This document shows, one piece after another, positions 5,658 through 12,532 of a stretch of 12,532 nucleotides of DNA (within the stretch, counting starts at the first letter, position 1; the number at the start of each line of letters is the position of its first letter). The notes beneath the pieces were generated by a model, which worked only from the letters and a program-made list of their open reading frames with translations, was not told where the DNA came from and ran no database searches. This DNA comes from Mxb001 sp051007175 (GTDB lineage: Bacteria > Actinomycetota > Actinomycetes > S36-B12). The translations under genes and the position numbers were made by a program. The stretch spans positions 1 through 12,532 of the forward strand of contig JBPCSL010000140.1 in NCBI GenBank assembly GCA_051007175.1, given 5' to 3'.

Positions 5658-7372
5658 CCTGCGTTGGCTCCTGAGCGTGCCGCTGACGTCGCCACCTCAT
5701 CGACCGTGAAGGTCGCGGGATCGATGACCACTCCGTAGTCCCGGCGGGCCGCCTCGATCGAGACATAGCCCTCGCGCACGTCGCGAAGCACCCGCTTCGG
5801 CTCACGATCGAAGGCCTCTCCCCAGCCGCCTCCTCCGCCCGTGAGATTGGTGATCCTGCCGCCGGCGTCAAAGTGGGTCGTGCTGAACCCGACCTCCTTC
5901 GCCTCATCTGTGCCCTCGTGGAGGACCACGGTGTTGTTGACGCCCACCTGGCCACCGCCCACGGACCACGGCCTCGTCCGGGTCTTGTAGTTGATGACAA
6001 TCGCCGTCGTAGGGGCCAGGAACCGGTAAGCCCGTTCGATGCCGACGCCACCTCGGTTCTTTCCGGGGCCTCCGGAGTCCGCGCGGTAGCCGTAGCGGTC
6101 GATGATCATCGGGGCCTTGGCTTCGAGAATCTCGACCGGGTTGTTTCGGCAGCCGGGCTCGGTGATGTGCATGATGCCGTCTTCACCATCACCACCCGCG
6201 TGCGCTCCGAAGCCCACAGCATCATTGGTCGCCTCGAGCCAGGGAGAGTTGTTGCGCGGATTGACGCCGAGGTTCATGACGTCGCACACGTCGCCGCCCG
6301 AGCAAGCAGGGATAAGGTCCGGCATTCCCTGAGCCAGGGCCTTCGTCACGACCTCAGGGGCCAGCAGACCAGTCCAGAGTGTGAAGGTGGGGAGTGGCGG
6401 GACAGCGTGCATGAGGCTGCCCTCCTTGGCCTTGACCTCGAGGTTGCGGAAGTTGCCTGCGCAGATCGGCGTATCCGGCGTGGTGACCGCCTTGAAGGCC
6501 AGTCGTGACGCCGCGATCGTCATGCCGATGGGGACGTTGATCGGCCCTTGGGCAGCTTTGTCCGTCGCAGTCCAGTCGATAACCATCGCGTCACCCTTGA
6601 TGGTGACGGTGACCTTGAGCTCAACGAGGTCGTCGGTGATGCCGTCGGAATCGACGTAATCGACGGCGGTCCATTCGCCGTCCGGAAGCTTGGCAACGGC
6701 CGCCCGCGAGAGGCGCTCGCCGTGGTCACTGATCTCTTGCATGGCTTCGAGCAGAGTGTCGGCGCCGTACTTGTTGGCGATCTCACCGAGGCGCACGTCC
6801 CCGGTATGGACCGCTGAGACCATCGCCTGGATGTCGCCAATCGTGCGCTCGGGGAACCTGCTGTTGAAGCGGACGATATTGAAGATGTCGTCGCGGATCT
6901 TGCCCCGCGAGTAGAGCTTCACCGCAGGGAAGAAGATGCCTTCCTGGTACATGTCCGTGGAGTCCAGGACGTAGCCGGGCACCTTCTGCTTGAGATCGAG
7001 GACGTGCACGCGACACGAGGCGAAGCCGATGTGCCGCTCGCCCTGGAAGATGGGCGTGAACACCAGTGGGTCCAGCGTGTGCGCGGCAGACCAGTACGGG
7101 TAGTTGCACATGATCACGTCGCCCGGCTCCAGTGACTCGATGCCGAGGAACTTGACGGAGTCCTTGATGCCAAAGTCATTCGCGCCTGAAAAGATCGCGA
7201 TGCCGGGGGCCTCCGCGATTGTGTTGCCCTCAGGGTCGTGTAGACCGATCCCGTAGTCATGGATCTCGTACACGACGGTGTTGTAGGCCGTGCGGCACAG
7301 ATTGCGTGCCATCTCCTGGGCGGCCGACAGCATCGCGTGCCGGATGACCTCCGAGGTAATCGAGTCAACCAT
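5654..7372 (-). CDS. hyuB: HyuB-type subunit of the hydantoinase/oxoprolinase/carboxylase family
   Basis: A 572-residue cytoplasmic partner of HyuA. The family includes N-methylhydantoinase, 5-oxoprolinase, acetone/acetophenone carboxylases and caprolactamase. In these the A subunit phosphorylates the substrate with ATP and the B subunit completes ring opening or carboxylation at a metal site. Family landmarks: ARNLCRTAYNTVVYEIHDYG (22-41), LEPGDVIMCNYPYWSAAH (81-98), PGPVG-like DSGGPGKNRGGVGIER, and the C-terminal GGGGGWG...REPKRVLRDVREG. The usual NDPY..G.H..D and HH.D segments read N90-Y-P-Y..A-A-H98..D101 and V-H123-V-L-D126, so likely metal ligands H98, D101, H123 and D126 are kept in altered surroundings. 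The ATG at 7372 begins MVDSITSEVIRHAM, 1 nt after the hyuA stop and with GGAAAGGAAGG upstream. A longer open frame to 7603 lies inside hyuA and is spurious. The exact substrate is unknown. Confidence 0.93.
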   Translation of the reverse strand: MVDSITSEVIRHAMLSAAQEMARNLCRTAYNTVVYEIHDYGIGLHDPEGNTIAEAPGIAIFSGANDFGIKDSVKFLGIESLEPGDVIMCNYPYWSAAHTLDPLVFTPIFQGERHIGFASCRVHVLDLKQKVPGYVLDSTDMYQEGIFFPAVKLYSRGKIRDDIFNIVRFNSRFPERTIGDIQAMVSAVHTGDVRLGEIANKYGADTLLEAMQEISDHGERLSRAAVAKLPDGEWTAVDYVDSDGITDDLVELKVTVTIKGDAMVIDWTATDKAAQGPINVPIGMTIAASRLAFKAVTTPDTPICAGNFRNLEVKAKEGSLMHAVPPLPTFTLWTGLLAPEVVTKALAQGMPDLIPACSGGDVCDVMNLGVNPRNNSPWLEATNDAVGFGAHAGGDGEDGIMHITEPGCRNNPVEILEAKAPMIIDRYGYRADSGGPGKNRGGVGIERAYRFLAPTTAIVINYKTRTRPWSVGGGQVGVNNTVVLHEGTDEAKEVGFSTTHFDAGGRITNLTGGGGGWGEAFDREPKRVLRDVREGYVSIEAARRDYGVVIDPATFTVDEVATSAARSGANAG

Positions 7373-7373
7373 G

Positions 7374-9410
7374 TCAGCCTTCCTTTCCGACGGAGATGAC
7401 GATCTCGCCCAGCGCGCCGATAGTGGCGGAGTCGCCCGGGTGGAGCACCGTGGTGGATGTGTGTTCGTTGATGATCGCGGGCCCGGTGATCTCGTCGCCG
7501 CGGCCGAAGTCATCGCGATGGAACACGCGATACGCCATGCGGTTCCCGTCGCGGTAGACCATGCGCTCGCTCCGAGGAGATGGGCTACCCGAGCCCGAGG
7601 CAACCTGCGGCAGCGTCGGAGGCTCGACGACCCCTGTGGCGCTGAGGCGCACCGCCACGAGTTCGATGGGGTCGGTCATCGTGTGGCCGTATGCGCGCTC
7701 GTGCGCCTCGGCGAATGCGTTGTGGAGCCGCTTGACCTCCGCCGGGCCGAACGCGCCCTCGACGGGAAGCGTGACCGAGTGCTCCTGGCCGGCGTAGCGC
7801 AGGTCCACGAACTGGGCGAAGGTGCGGCTATCCGCGCCGAAACCCTCGACCTCAAGTGCTGCGTCACCCTCGGCCTTCATGTCGGCGAATTCCTGAGCGA
7901 CTACTGCCGTGTCGACGTATTCGAGCAGCGACATGCGTGTGCGTGAGAAGTCGTGCTGAACATTGGCCATGAGCATCCCGAAAGCGCAGAAGGCACCCGG
8001 ACCGGGCGGGATGATCACCGTCGGGATGGAGAGCTCCCGCGCCACATCCACGGCGACAAGTCCGCCGCCACCGCCGAATGACATGAGGGCGAAGTCCACA
8101 GGATTGTGGCCGAGCTCGACCGTGATCGCTCGGACGGCACCGACGATCTTCGTAGTCGAAATGCGAACCACGCCGAGTGCGACGTCGTCCACCGACATGC
8201 CGAGCGCCTTCGCGCTCGACTGGAGCGCCTGCTCCGCCAGGGCCGGATCGAGGCTCAGTGTGCCTGCCAACGCCGCATCGTTGCCGAGGAAGCCCACGTG
8301 AAGGGCGGCATCAGTGAAGGTCGCTTGCGTCCCGCCGCGGCCATAGGCGGCTGGACCTGGATCAGCACCGGCACTCGCCGGCCCCACCTGGAGGTGGTTG
8401 CCCTCATCGATCCACACGAGCGACCCGCCACCGGCACCGATGGTGTGAATGTAGAGCGAGGCGAGATTGATGGGCAGTTCCTCGAACGAGGCGTCGTAAT
8501 AAGTGAGCGGCTGGCCATCGACCACGAGTGATGCGTCCAAGCTCGTGCCGCCCATGTCGATAGTGATGAGGTTCGGGTGGTTGGTCGCAGTGGCAAACCA
8601 CGAGGCACCAAGCACTCCCCCTGCCGGACCGGAGAGAATGAGATTGACTGGTGCTTCTTGAACAGTTGCAGCGGTCATAGCACCACCGCCTGAGCGAGTC
8701 ATGAGGAACTGCCCACCGAACCCACCGTCGGCCAGCGAACCACTCAGTTTGCCGAGATAGCGGCGCACGATCGGCTTGATGTAGGCGTCGAGCACAGCGG
8801 TGCTAGTGCGCTCATACTCACGAATCTCGCGAGACAGCGCCGAGGAGCGCGTGACCTCCACCTGGGGTGCCACCTCGGCGAGGATGCGTGCCATGCGCTC
8901 CTCGTGATCGGGGTTGACGTATGAGTGGAGAAAGCAAATGGCGACCGCCTCCAGGCCGTGCTCGACGATTTCCTGAGCAATTGCCCTCGCGCGCGCCTCG
9001 TCGAACTCGACAAGCTCTCGGCCTTCGAAGTCGAGTCGTCCCGAGACCTCGAAGATGTCGTAACGAGCAACGAGTGACTCCGGCTTGCGGTACTTGAAGT
9101 CGTACATCGGCGTGCGCGCCGTGCGGCCAAGGAGGTAGACGTCGCGAAAGCCCTCGGTGGTCACAATGCCGGTCTTGGCACCCCGCCGGGTCAGCAGCGC
9201 GTTGAGGCCCAGCGTCGTGCCGTGCACGAACGTCGTGATCTCTTCGAGAGGGACTGCCGTTGCCGCGAAGCCGTCGAGGACCCCCTGCTGGGGATCCGAA
9301 GGCGTCGTGGGCACCTTGTCGAATGCCAGCGAACCGGTCCCCTCGCGCAAGGAAACGACGTCCGTGAACGTGCCGCCGACATCGATGGCGACCCGAGTGC
9401 CCTGAGTCAT
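7374..9410 (-). CDS. hyuA: HyuA-type ATP-binding subunit of the hydantoinase/oxoprolinase/carboxylase family
   Basis: A 678-residue cytoplasmic protein with the ASKHA/acetokinase-like fold. Motifs in order: phosphate-binding DVGGTFTD (10-17); HGTTLGLNALLTRRG (63-77) and GIVTTEGFRDVYLLGR (81-96) of the N-terminal domain; REIREYERTSTAVLDAYIKP (194-213); LMTRSGGGAMT (236-246); the second phosphate loop DMGGTSLD (285-292); HTIGAGGGS (322-330); and GHNPVDFALMSFGGGGG (434-450). The length matches HyuA (about 680-690). In this family the subunit uses ATP to activate an amide, lactam or ketone carbonyl. The ATG at 9410 gives the family-typical MTQGTRVAIDVGG. A GTG at 9482 would add 24 hydrophilic residues and has a poor ribosome site. 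It is the first gene of the operon, behind an AT-rich leader, and is followed 1 nt later by hyuB. Confidence 0.93.
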   Translation of the reverse strand: MTQGTRVAIDVGGTFTDVVSLREGTGSLAFDKVPTTPSDPQQGVLDGFAATAVPLEEITTFVHGTTLGLNALLTRRGAKTGIVTTEGFRDVYLLGRTARTPMYDFKYRKPESLVARYDIFEVSGRLDFEGRELVEFDEARARAIAQEIVEHGLEAVAICFLHSYVNPDHEERMARILAEVAPQVEVTRSSALSREIREYERTSTAVLDAYIKPIVRRYLGKLSGSLADGGFGGQFLMTRSGGGAMTAATVQEAPVNLILSGPAGGVLGASWFATATNHPNLITIDMGGTSLDASLVVDGQPLTYYDASFEELPINLASLYIHTIGAGGGSLVWIDEGNHLQVGPASAGADPGPAAYGRGGTQATFTDAALHVGFLGNDAALAGTLSLDPALAEQALQSSAKALGMSVDDVALGVVRISTTKIVGAVRAITVELGHNPVDFALMSFGGGGGLVAVDVARELSIPTVIIPPGPGAFCAFGMLMANVQHDFSRTRMSLLEYVDTAVVAQEFADMKAEGDAALEVEGFGADSRTFAQFVDLRYAGQEHSVTLPVEGAFGPAEVKRLHNAFAEAHERAYGHTMTDPIELVAVRLSATGVVEPPTLPQVASGSGSPSPRSERMVYRDGNRMAYRVFHRDDFGRGDEITGPAIINEHTSTTVLHPGDSATIGALGEIVISVGKEG

Positions 9411-9673
9411 CTGCGATCCCGTCCCTTCCCAGTGTCCGTGCCGGAACTGTGCCCGCTCGCTGCCGGGTTCGTCTTGGCTCACCGGCAGCGCCTAAGAGTC
9501 CGAAAAATACAAACTAGTGAAATATCAGCGCCTGGCTTGATGGACGTTGTGTCCGAATTGAGACCTTAATTAGACGGTTATTGAGCCTCAACGGTCATTG
9601 GGTGTCATAGCACCGGAAGGGCGATCTAGGGGAGATGTCGGATGGTTACCAAACCGTGACGTCCCTGGTCCCG
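9411..9673. promoter_or_regulatory. AT-rich gap with the probable hyuA operon promoter and candidate operators
   Basis: This is the longest non-coding gap in the window, and bases 9500-9600 are clearly AT-richer than the flanks. On the plus strand it contains TAGTGAAATATCA (9515-9527), which matches the left part of the operator at 367-389 at 11 of 13 positions. It also holds a short palindrome TTGAGCCTCAA (9581-9591) and a direct repeat, ACGGTTATTGAG (9574-9585) and ACGGTCATTGGG (9591-9602). On the minus strand TTGAGG (9590-9585), a 17-bp spacer and TAAGGT (9567-9562) form a weak promoter candidate. No convincing terminator for the GntR-type gene was found here. The promoter position is uncertain. 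Confidence 0.45.
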
Positions 9674-10348
9674 CTAGGCCTCCAGGCCGTCGACGGGTTC
9701 CATCTGCGTGAGGGCCATGAGGGCGTAGTTGATGTGGTGACCCACGATCTCCCTTACCGCGGGCACGTCGCCGTCTGCCATCGACCTGACGAGCGCGAGA
9801 TGCTCCTGGGCGGACCTCAGCAGCTCCCCCGACTTGAGCAGGCCGGGAAAGGCGTGCATCCGGGCCTGGGCTCGCAGCCTCTCCGACAGCTCGGTCAGGA
9901 CAGGGTTGCCCGTGAGTGCGAGGACGTCGCGGTGGAAGTCCTGGTCGGCCTCGATGTAACCGGCAAGGTCGCCGCGGGTGGCGCACACTGCTGTGCGCTC
10001 AGCGCTGTCTAGGAGTCCGGCGAGCTCCTGCTCACTTGCGCGCCGCGCGACTTCGACCGTCGCGGGGATCTCCAGGAGTCGTCGGACATTCGCGATGTGG
10101 ACGACCGTCGCCGTGTCGGGCTGAACGACAGAAAATCCGCGATTGGGCCGTACCTGAAGCAAACCCTCCCCGGCGAGATCAAGGATGGCCTCACGAAAGG
10201 GAGTCGGGGACACGCCGTGCTCGGCGGCCATGCTGCGCACGGTGTAGGTGACCCCGGGTCTCAACTCACCGCTCATGAGGGCGGCGCGCAGTTGATCCCC
10301 GACTTGCTCGCGCAGCGAGGGTGCGCGTTGCCCCGACACGGTGGTCAC
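9674..10348 (-). CDS. GntR-family transcriptional regulator, FCD (FadR) subfamily
   Basis: A 224-residue ligand-responsive DNA-binding protein. The N-terminal winged helix (about 10-78) contains SLREQVGDQLRAALMSGEL and GVSPTPFREAILDLAGEGLL (45-64), the GntR recognition region. The C-terminal all-helical FCD domain (about 85-212) keeps the metal-site pattern D135-x3-H139, H183 and H204/H205. This domain normally binds carboxylate metabolites near a metal ion. The GTG at 10348 is chosen from two GTG candidates (the other at 10339). The open frame reaches 10525, but the extension overlaps the amidohydrolase and looks like a shadow. It follows the amidohydrolase stop by 16 nt, so it is likely cotranscribed with it. 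It lies just upstream of the hyuA leader and is the leading candidate to bind the TAGTG...CACTA operators, by inference. Confidence 0.9.
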   Translation of the reverse strand: MTTVSGQRAPSLREQVGDQLRAALMSGELRPGVTYTVRSMAAEHGVSPTPFREAILDLAGEGLLQVRPNRGFSVVQPDTATVVHIANVRRLLEIPATVEVARRASEQELAGLLDSAERTAVCATRGDLAGYIEADQDFHRDVLALTGNPVLTELSERLRAQARMHAFPGLLKSGELLRSAQEHLALVRSMADGDVPAVREIVGHHINYALMALTQMEPVDGLEA

Positions 10349-10364
10349 TGTAGGGCGCTCGCCC

Positions 10365-11573
10365 TCATACCGAGACGCGATCGCCGGACTTGATAACAAC
10401 CCGCTCAGGCGATTCCTCCCACAGCACGCTCGGGGTCGAGAAGGGATCCCCGGGAAGGACGACAAGGTCTCCAGTGCAACCCGGGGCGATGCGCCCGTGG
10501 CGCCTCGAGCCCAGAATTTCCGCATTCACCGACGTGAGGCTCCGCAGGAGCTCCAGAGTTCCTTGAACCTCGTGCTGTAGAGGGAGGCCTGTCAGCTGCA
10601 TGGTCTCCAATTCGCCCATGAGGTCCGACCCGAAGCCGACCGGGATCCCCGTGGACATCGCTAGGTCGACCGCGGCCTGGCCCGCGGCGAGGACTTCGGC
10701 GTTCTTCTGCAACGCGACAGGGGGCATGCCCAGACTCTCACCGTGCTGTGACATCGCAAAGTACGTCACCAGGGTCGGGACCAGCACTGCGCCCGCGTCC
10801 TTCATGGCGGCCGCTGACTCGGCATCCAGTAGATTGCCGTGCTCGATGCTCCTCACTCCATTGCGCACTGCGTGAATGATCGCCTCCGGAGAGTAGGCGT
10901 GGGCCGCAACGTAGGAGCCACGCCTCGTGGCCTCGTCGCAGACGGCCCGAATCTCCTCCGGCGAGTACTGCGGGACGCGGATCGGGTCGGTCAGGGAGAC
11001 GACTCCGCCCGACGCCATGATCTTGATGGCATGAGCACCCGTGCGGAGCCGCTCTCGCGTGGCAACCCGGAGCGCATCCACCCCATCGACCACCTCAACG
11101 CCGTGGTTGTTGAGGCAGCACACGTCCAGGTCTGGCCTGCGCGGATCGCCATGACCGCCCGTCTGGCTCAAGGCAGGGCCCGTGAAGTAGTAGTGCGGTG
11201 CCGGAAAGAGGCCCTGTTCAATCGCCATCTTGAGTCCGATGTCACCCCCGGCAACGTCACGGACCGTGGTGAATCCCCGCTGGAGCGCGGAAGCCAGCCT
11301 CTTCGTCCCCTTAATGGCAACCCAAGCGGTAGGGCTTCCTTCCATCTCCATCATGTTGAGACTGACGCCATAGGCATGCATGTGGTTATCGATGAAGCCC
11401 GGGCAGACCACGGCACCGTGGGCATCCATCACCACGTCGGCAGTTCCCGCATGCACACCGTGGCCGACCTCGACAATCTCGCCCCCCGCGATGCGGATCG
11501 ACCCTTCCTCCAGGGCCGGTCCCACGCCATCAAAAATGAGGGCGTTCGTGATGGTGAGGTTTCCCGGGGTCAT
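10365..11573 (-). CDS. Amidohydrolase-superfamily metal-dependent hydrolase (imidazolonepropionase/Xaa-Pro dipeptidase-like group)
   Basis: A 402-residue cytoplasmic TIM-barrel hydrolase with the flanking beta-sandwich typical of this group (N-terminal ITNALIFDGVGPALEEGSI, C-terminal TGDLVVLPGDP). The binuclear metal set is complete: H64 and H66 in DNHMH, a probable carboxylated K184 in AIKIMASGG, H225 in AAHAYS, H245 in SIEHGNLLD and D317 in GFGSD. Relatives of this kind hydrolyse C-terminal amide bonds of N-acyl amino acids or Xaa-Pro dipeptides, and some are lactonases or phosphotriesterase-like. The precise substrate cannot be read from sequence. The ATG at 11573 has AAGGAGAG 5 nt upstream. 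The gene lies between two regulators and probably supplies a hydrolytic step in the same amide pathway, although the gap at 9411-9673 places it in a separate transcript. Confidence 0.9.
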   Translation of the reverse strand: MTPGNLTITNALIFDGVGPALEEGSIRIAGGEIVEVGHGVHAGTADVVMDAHGAVVCPGFIDNHMHAYGVSLNMMEMEGSPTAWVAIKGTKRLASALQRGFTTVRDVAGGDIGLKMAIEQGLFPAPHYYFTGPALSQTGGHGDPRRPDLDVCCLNNHGVEVVDGVDALRVATRERLRTGAHAIKIMASGGVVSLTDPIRVPQYSPEEIRAVCDEATRRGSYVAAHAYSPEAIIHAVRNGVRSIEHGNLLDAESAAAMKDAGAVLVPTLVTYFAMSQHGESLGMPPVALQKNAEVLAAGQAAVDLAMSTGIPVGFGSDLMGELETMQLTGLPLQHEVQGTLELLRSLTSVNAEILGSRRHGRIAPGCTGDLVVLPGDPFSTPSVLWEESPERVVIKSGDRVSV

Positions 11574-11597
11574 GTCGACTCTCCTTCGAAGGCGCTA

Positions 11598-11626
11598 GGG
11601 GCGGCAAGGCTACGCTCTCCCGCCCC
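11598..11626. promoter_or_regulatory. 7-bp GC stem-loop between the AraC-type gene and the amidohydrolase gene
   Basis: GGGGCGG (11598-11604) and CCGCCCC (11620-11626) are exact reverse complements around a 15-nt loop, within the 67-nt gap between the two genes. No U-tract follows on the minus strand, so it is not a classical terminator. It could be a weak attenuator or a message-stabilising element. Next to it a 10-bp palindrome CCTTCGAAGG (11583-11592) overlaps the ribosome site of the amidohydrolase gene. In a GC-rich genome both could arise by chance. Confidence 0.3.
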
Positions 11627-11640
11627 GACCCGGCGACACG

Positions 11641-12438
11641 CTAGGAGAGGGCCTGACGCTGATAGGCGCCGGGGGGCAGGCCGAGGATGGCGCGGAACTG
11701 TCGAGTGAACGAGCTCTGATCGTAGAAGCCGCAGGCGTGTGCGATCTCCCCCATCGTCATGGAGGTCGTCCCCATAAGGCGAACAGCGTGCTCGATACGA
11801 AGCCGCTGAAGAATCGCCCGCGGCGGCAACCCGAGGGTCCGCTGGGCCAGCCTCTCCAGTTGCTTGGTTGAGAGACCGGCGATCTCAGCGATTTCGCTCA
11901 CGCGCCAGGGTTCATCGATCCGCGATCGGACCTGGACAAGCGCCTGGGCGAGACCCCCATGGGCGCTGTTCATGTGAGCATGGAGATCGACGGAGAGCAC
12001 CGCAAGACCCACGAGCATGCCCGCCTCATTCAACAGTCGGGACTTTGACGTCAGGTACCAACCCAACTGGCCGTCTACTCGGACGATCAATTCGAGGTGC
12101 CCTGACAGCGGGTGCCCCGTCCTCATCACCTCGTCGTCCTGTGCGGCGTACGAGGCAGCGAGCTCAGGCGCGAATAGACCCCGCACACTCTCGCCCAGGA
12201 TCTCGCTCGTCGGCCGGCCCAGCCTCTCCGCAAAGCCACGATTCACGTACACGTAGCGTCCGTCGGCATCCTTTGCCGCGGCCATCACCTGTGGCAGGCC
12301 CTCCACAAGCTCGATGAACAGGACGAGGGCTGGGCATTCGGCGACAAGGTCCCCTCGTGCGGCTGGTATCGATTCGACACTCACGCGGTCACTGTGGCAC
12401 AAGACGGGGAGGGGCCGGGCGCGATCGACTACGGCCAT
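11641..12438 (-). CDS. AraC-family transcriptional regulator with N-terminal PAS-like sensor domain
   Basis: A 265-residue predicted regulator. The N-terminal half (about 40-155) reads as a PAS domain, with LPQVMAAAKDADGRYVYVNRGFAERLGR (48-75), LGESVRGLF and a late strand ending in VGLAVLSVDL (143-152). The C-terminal half (about 165-263) carries two helix-turn-helix motifs of the AraC type: VSEIAEIAGLSTKQLERL and the strongly conserved MGEIAHACGFYDQSSFTRQF (229-248). The ATG at 12438 is preferred because AGGAG lies 8 nt upstream. A GTG at 12384 (MSVESIPAAR) is an alternative without a good ribosome site. The open frame reaches 12531, but its first residues are Arg/Ala-rich and unconvincing. 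It probably activates the amidohydrolase/GntR pair or the Hyu operon; the ligand is unknown and no transmembrane segment is present. Confidence 0.88.
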   Translation of the reverse strand: MAVVDRARPLPVLCHSDRVSVESIPAARGDLVAECPALVLFIELVEGLPQVMAAAKDADGRYVYVNRGFAERLGRPTSEILGESVRGLFAPELAASYAAQDDEVMRTGHPLSGHLELIVRVDGQLGWYLTSKSRLLNEAGMLVGLAVLSVDLHAHMNSAHGGLAQALVQVRSRIDEPWRVSEIAEIAGLSTKQLERLAQRTLGLPPRAILQRLRIEHAVRLMGTTSMTMGEIAHACGFYDQSSFTRQFRAILGLPPGAYQRQALS

Positions 12439-12532
12439 GACCCTGGCTCCTGAGCACGCCCCCGAGACCCTGGCGCCCGCTGCCGAGGCGCGCGCCAGCC
12501 GCCTCCTCGCCACCGCCCTCGCGGGCACCACC
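12437..12532 (+). CDS. Possible divergent gene, N-terminus only, unknown function
   Basis: An open plus-strand frame of 32 codons running off the right edge. It begins with ATG at 12437 and reads as a plausible amphipathic N-terminus (MTLAPEHAPETLAP, then SRLLATALAGTT). Nearly all codons end in G or C, and this stretch is too GC-rich to look like a promoter region. Against it, no ribosome site lies close to the ATG; the nearest purine run, GGGGAGGGG, ends over 20 nt upstream. The frame also overlaps the proposed AraC-type start. The two T-ending codons coincide with the AGGAG that favours the minus-strand start. No family can be recognised from this fragment. It may be coding DNA, or a shadow of the regulator's upstream region. 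Confidence 0.35.
   Translation, partial: MTLAPEHAPETLAPAAEARASRLLATALAGTT

Noticed and set aside
7373..7603. In-frame 77-residue N-terminal extension of HyuB
   Set aside because: It lies wholly inside hyuA, reads as an Arg/Ala/Ser-rich shadow, and the family start MVDSITSEVIRHAM with a good ribosome site follows it.
7290..7946. Plus-strand open frame of 218 codons opposite the hyuA/hyuB junction
   Set aside because: Antisense shadow spanning two strongly conserved genes, with no domain signature.
9483..9673. Intrinsic terminator for the GntR-type gene
   Set aside because: Only 4-5 bp stems such as GGTT/AACC near 9645 were seen, without a following U-tract.
10349..10525. In-frame 59-residue extension of the GntR-type regulator
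   Set aside because: It overlaps the conserved C-terminus of the amidohydrolase and has no family similarity; the winged helix begins soon after the GTG at 10348.
1..12532. tRNA or rRNA genes, CRISPR arrays, insertion-sequence ends or phage attachment sites
   Set aside because: No cloverleaf-like sequence, spaced repeat series, transposase frame or terminal inverted repeats were recognised; coding space is almost fully occupied by the genes listed.

Overview
The window looks like a chromosomal stretch from a high-GC actinobacterium. The signs are strongly G/C-ending codons, several GTG starts, and a substrate-binding lipoprotein with an LAAC lipobox followed by a long Ser/Ala/Pro linker. Essentially everything is encoded on the minus strand, so reading order runs from high to low coordinates. 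No tRNA, rRNA, insertion sequence, CRISPR array or phage gene was seen.

Regulatory and accessory block (about 12438 to 9674): an AraC-type regulator with an N-terminal PAS-like sensor, then a metal-dependent amidohydrolase of the imidazolonepropionase/Xaa-Pro dipeptidase-like group, then a GntR/FCD regulator that follows the amidohydrolase after only 16 nt. At the right edge a possible divergent plus-strand gene begins, with its ATG overlapping the ATG proposed for the AraC-type gene.

An AT-rich gap of about 260 bp (9411-9673) separates this block from a tightly packed catabolic and uptake operon (9410 to 398). The order is hyuA, hyuB (ATP-dependent hydantoinase/oxoprolinase/carboxylase family pair), a small ABM-like dimeric alpha/beta-barrel protein, a sugar-type (CUT2, RbsB-like) binding lipoprotein, a dual-domain ATPase, a permease and an M17 aminopeptidase. 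Junctions are 1 nt, a 4-nt overlap, 0 nt, 48 nt containing a striking hairpin, an 8-nt overlap and 9 nt. After the aminopeptidase a recognisable promoter with a palindromic operator drives a DHDPS/NAL-family lyase that is cut by the left edge.

Inferred logic: a small cyclic or N-blocked amide (candidates are a cyclic dipeptide, a lactam, a hydantoin or an oxoproline-like compound) is captured by the lipoprotein and imported by the CUT2 transporter. HyuAB opens or activates it, the M17 aminopeptidase and/or the amidohydrolase cleave the resulting amide or dipeptide, and the lyase may process a later carbon skeleton. This substrate assignment rests only on gene company. The two regulators, the operator at 367-389 and a related half-site upstream of hyuA suggest substrate-induced control. 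The combination of HyuAB, a sugar-type ABC importer and an M17 peptidase in one transcript is the most interesting system-level signal here.
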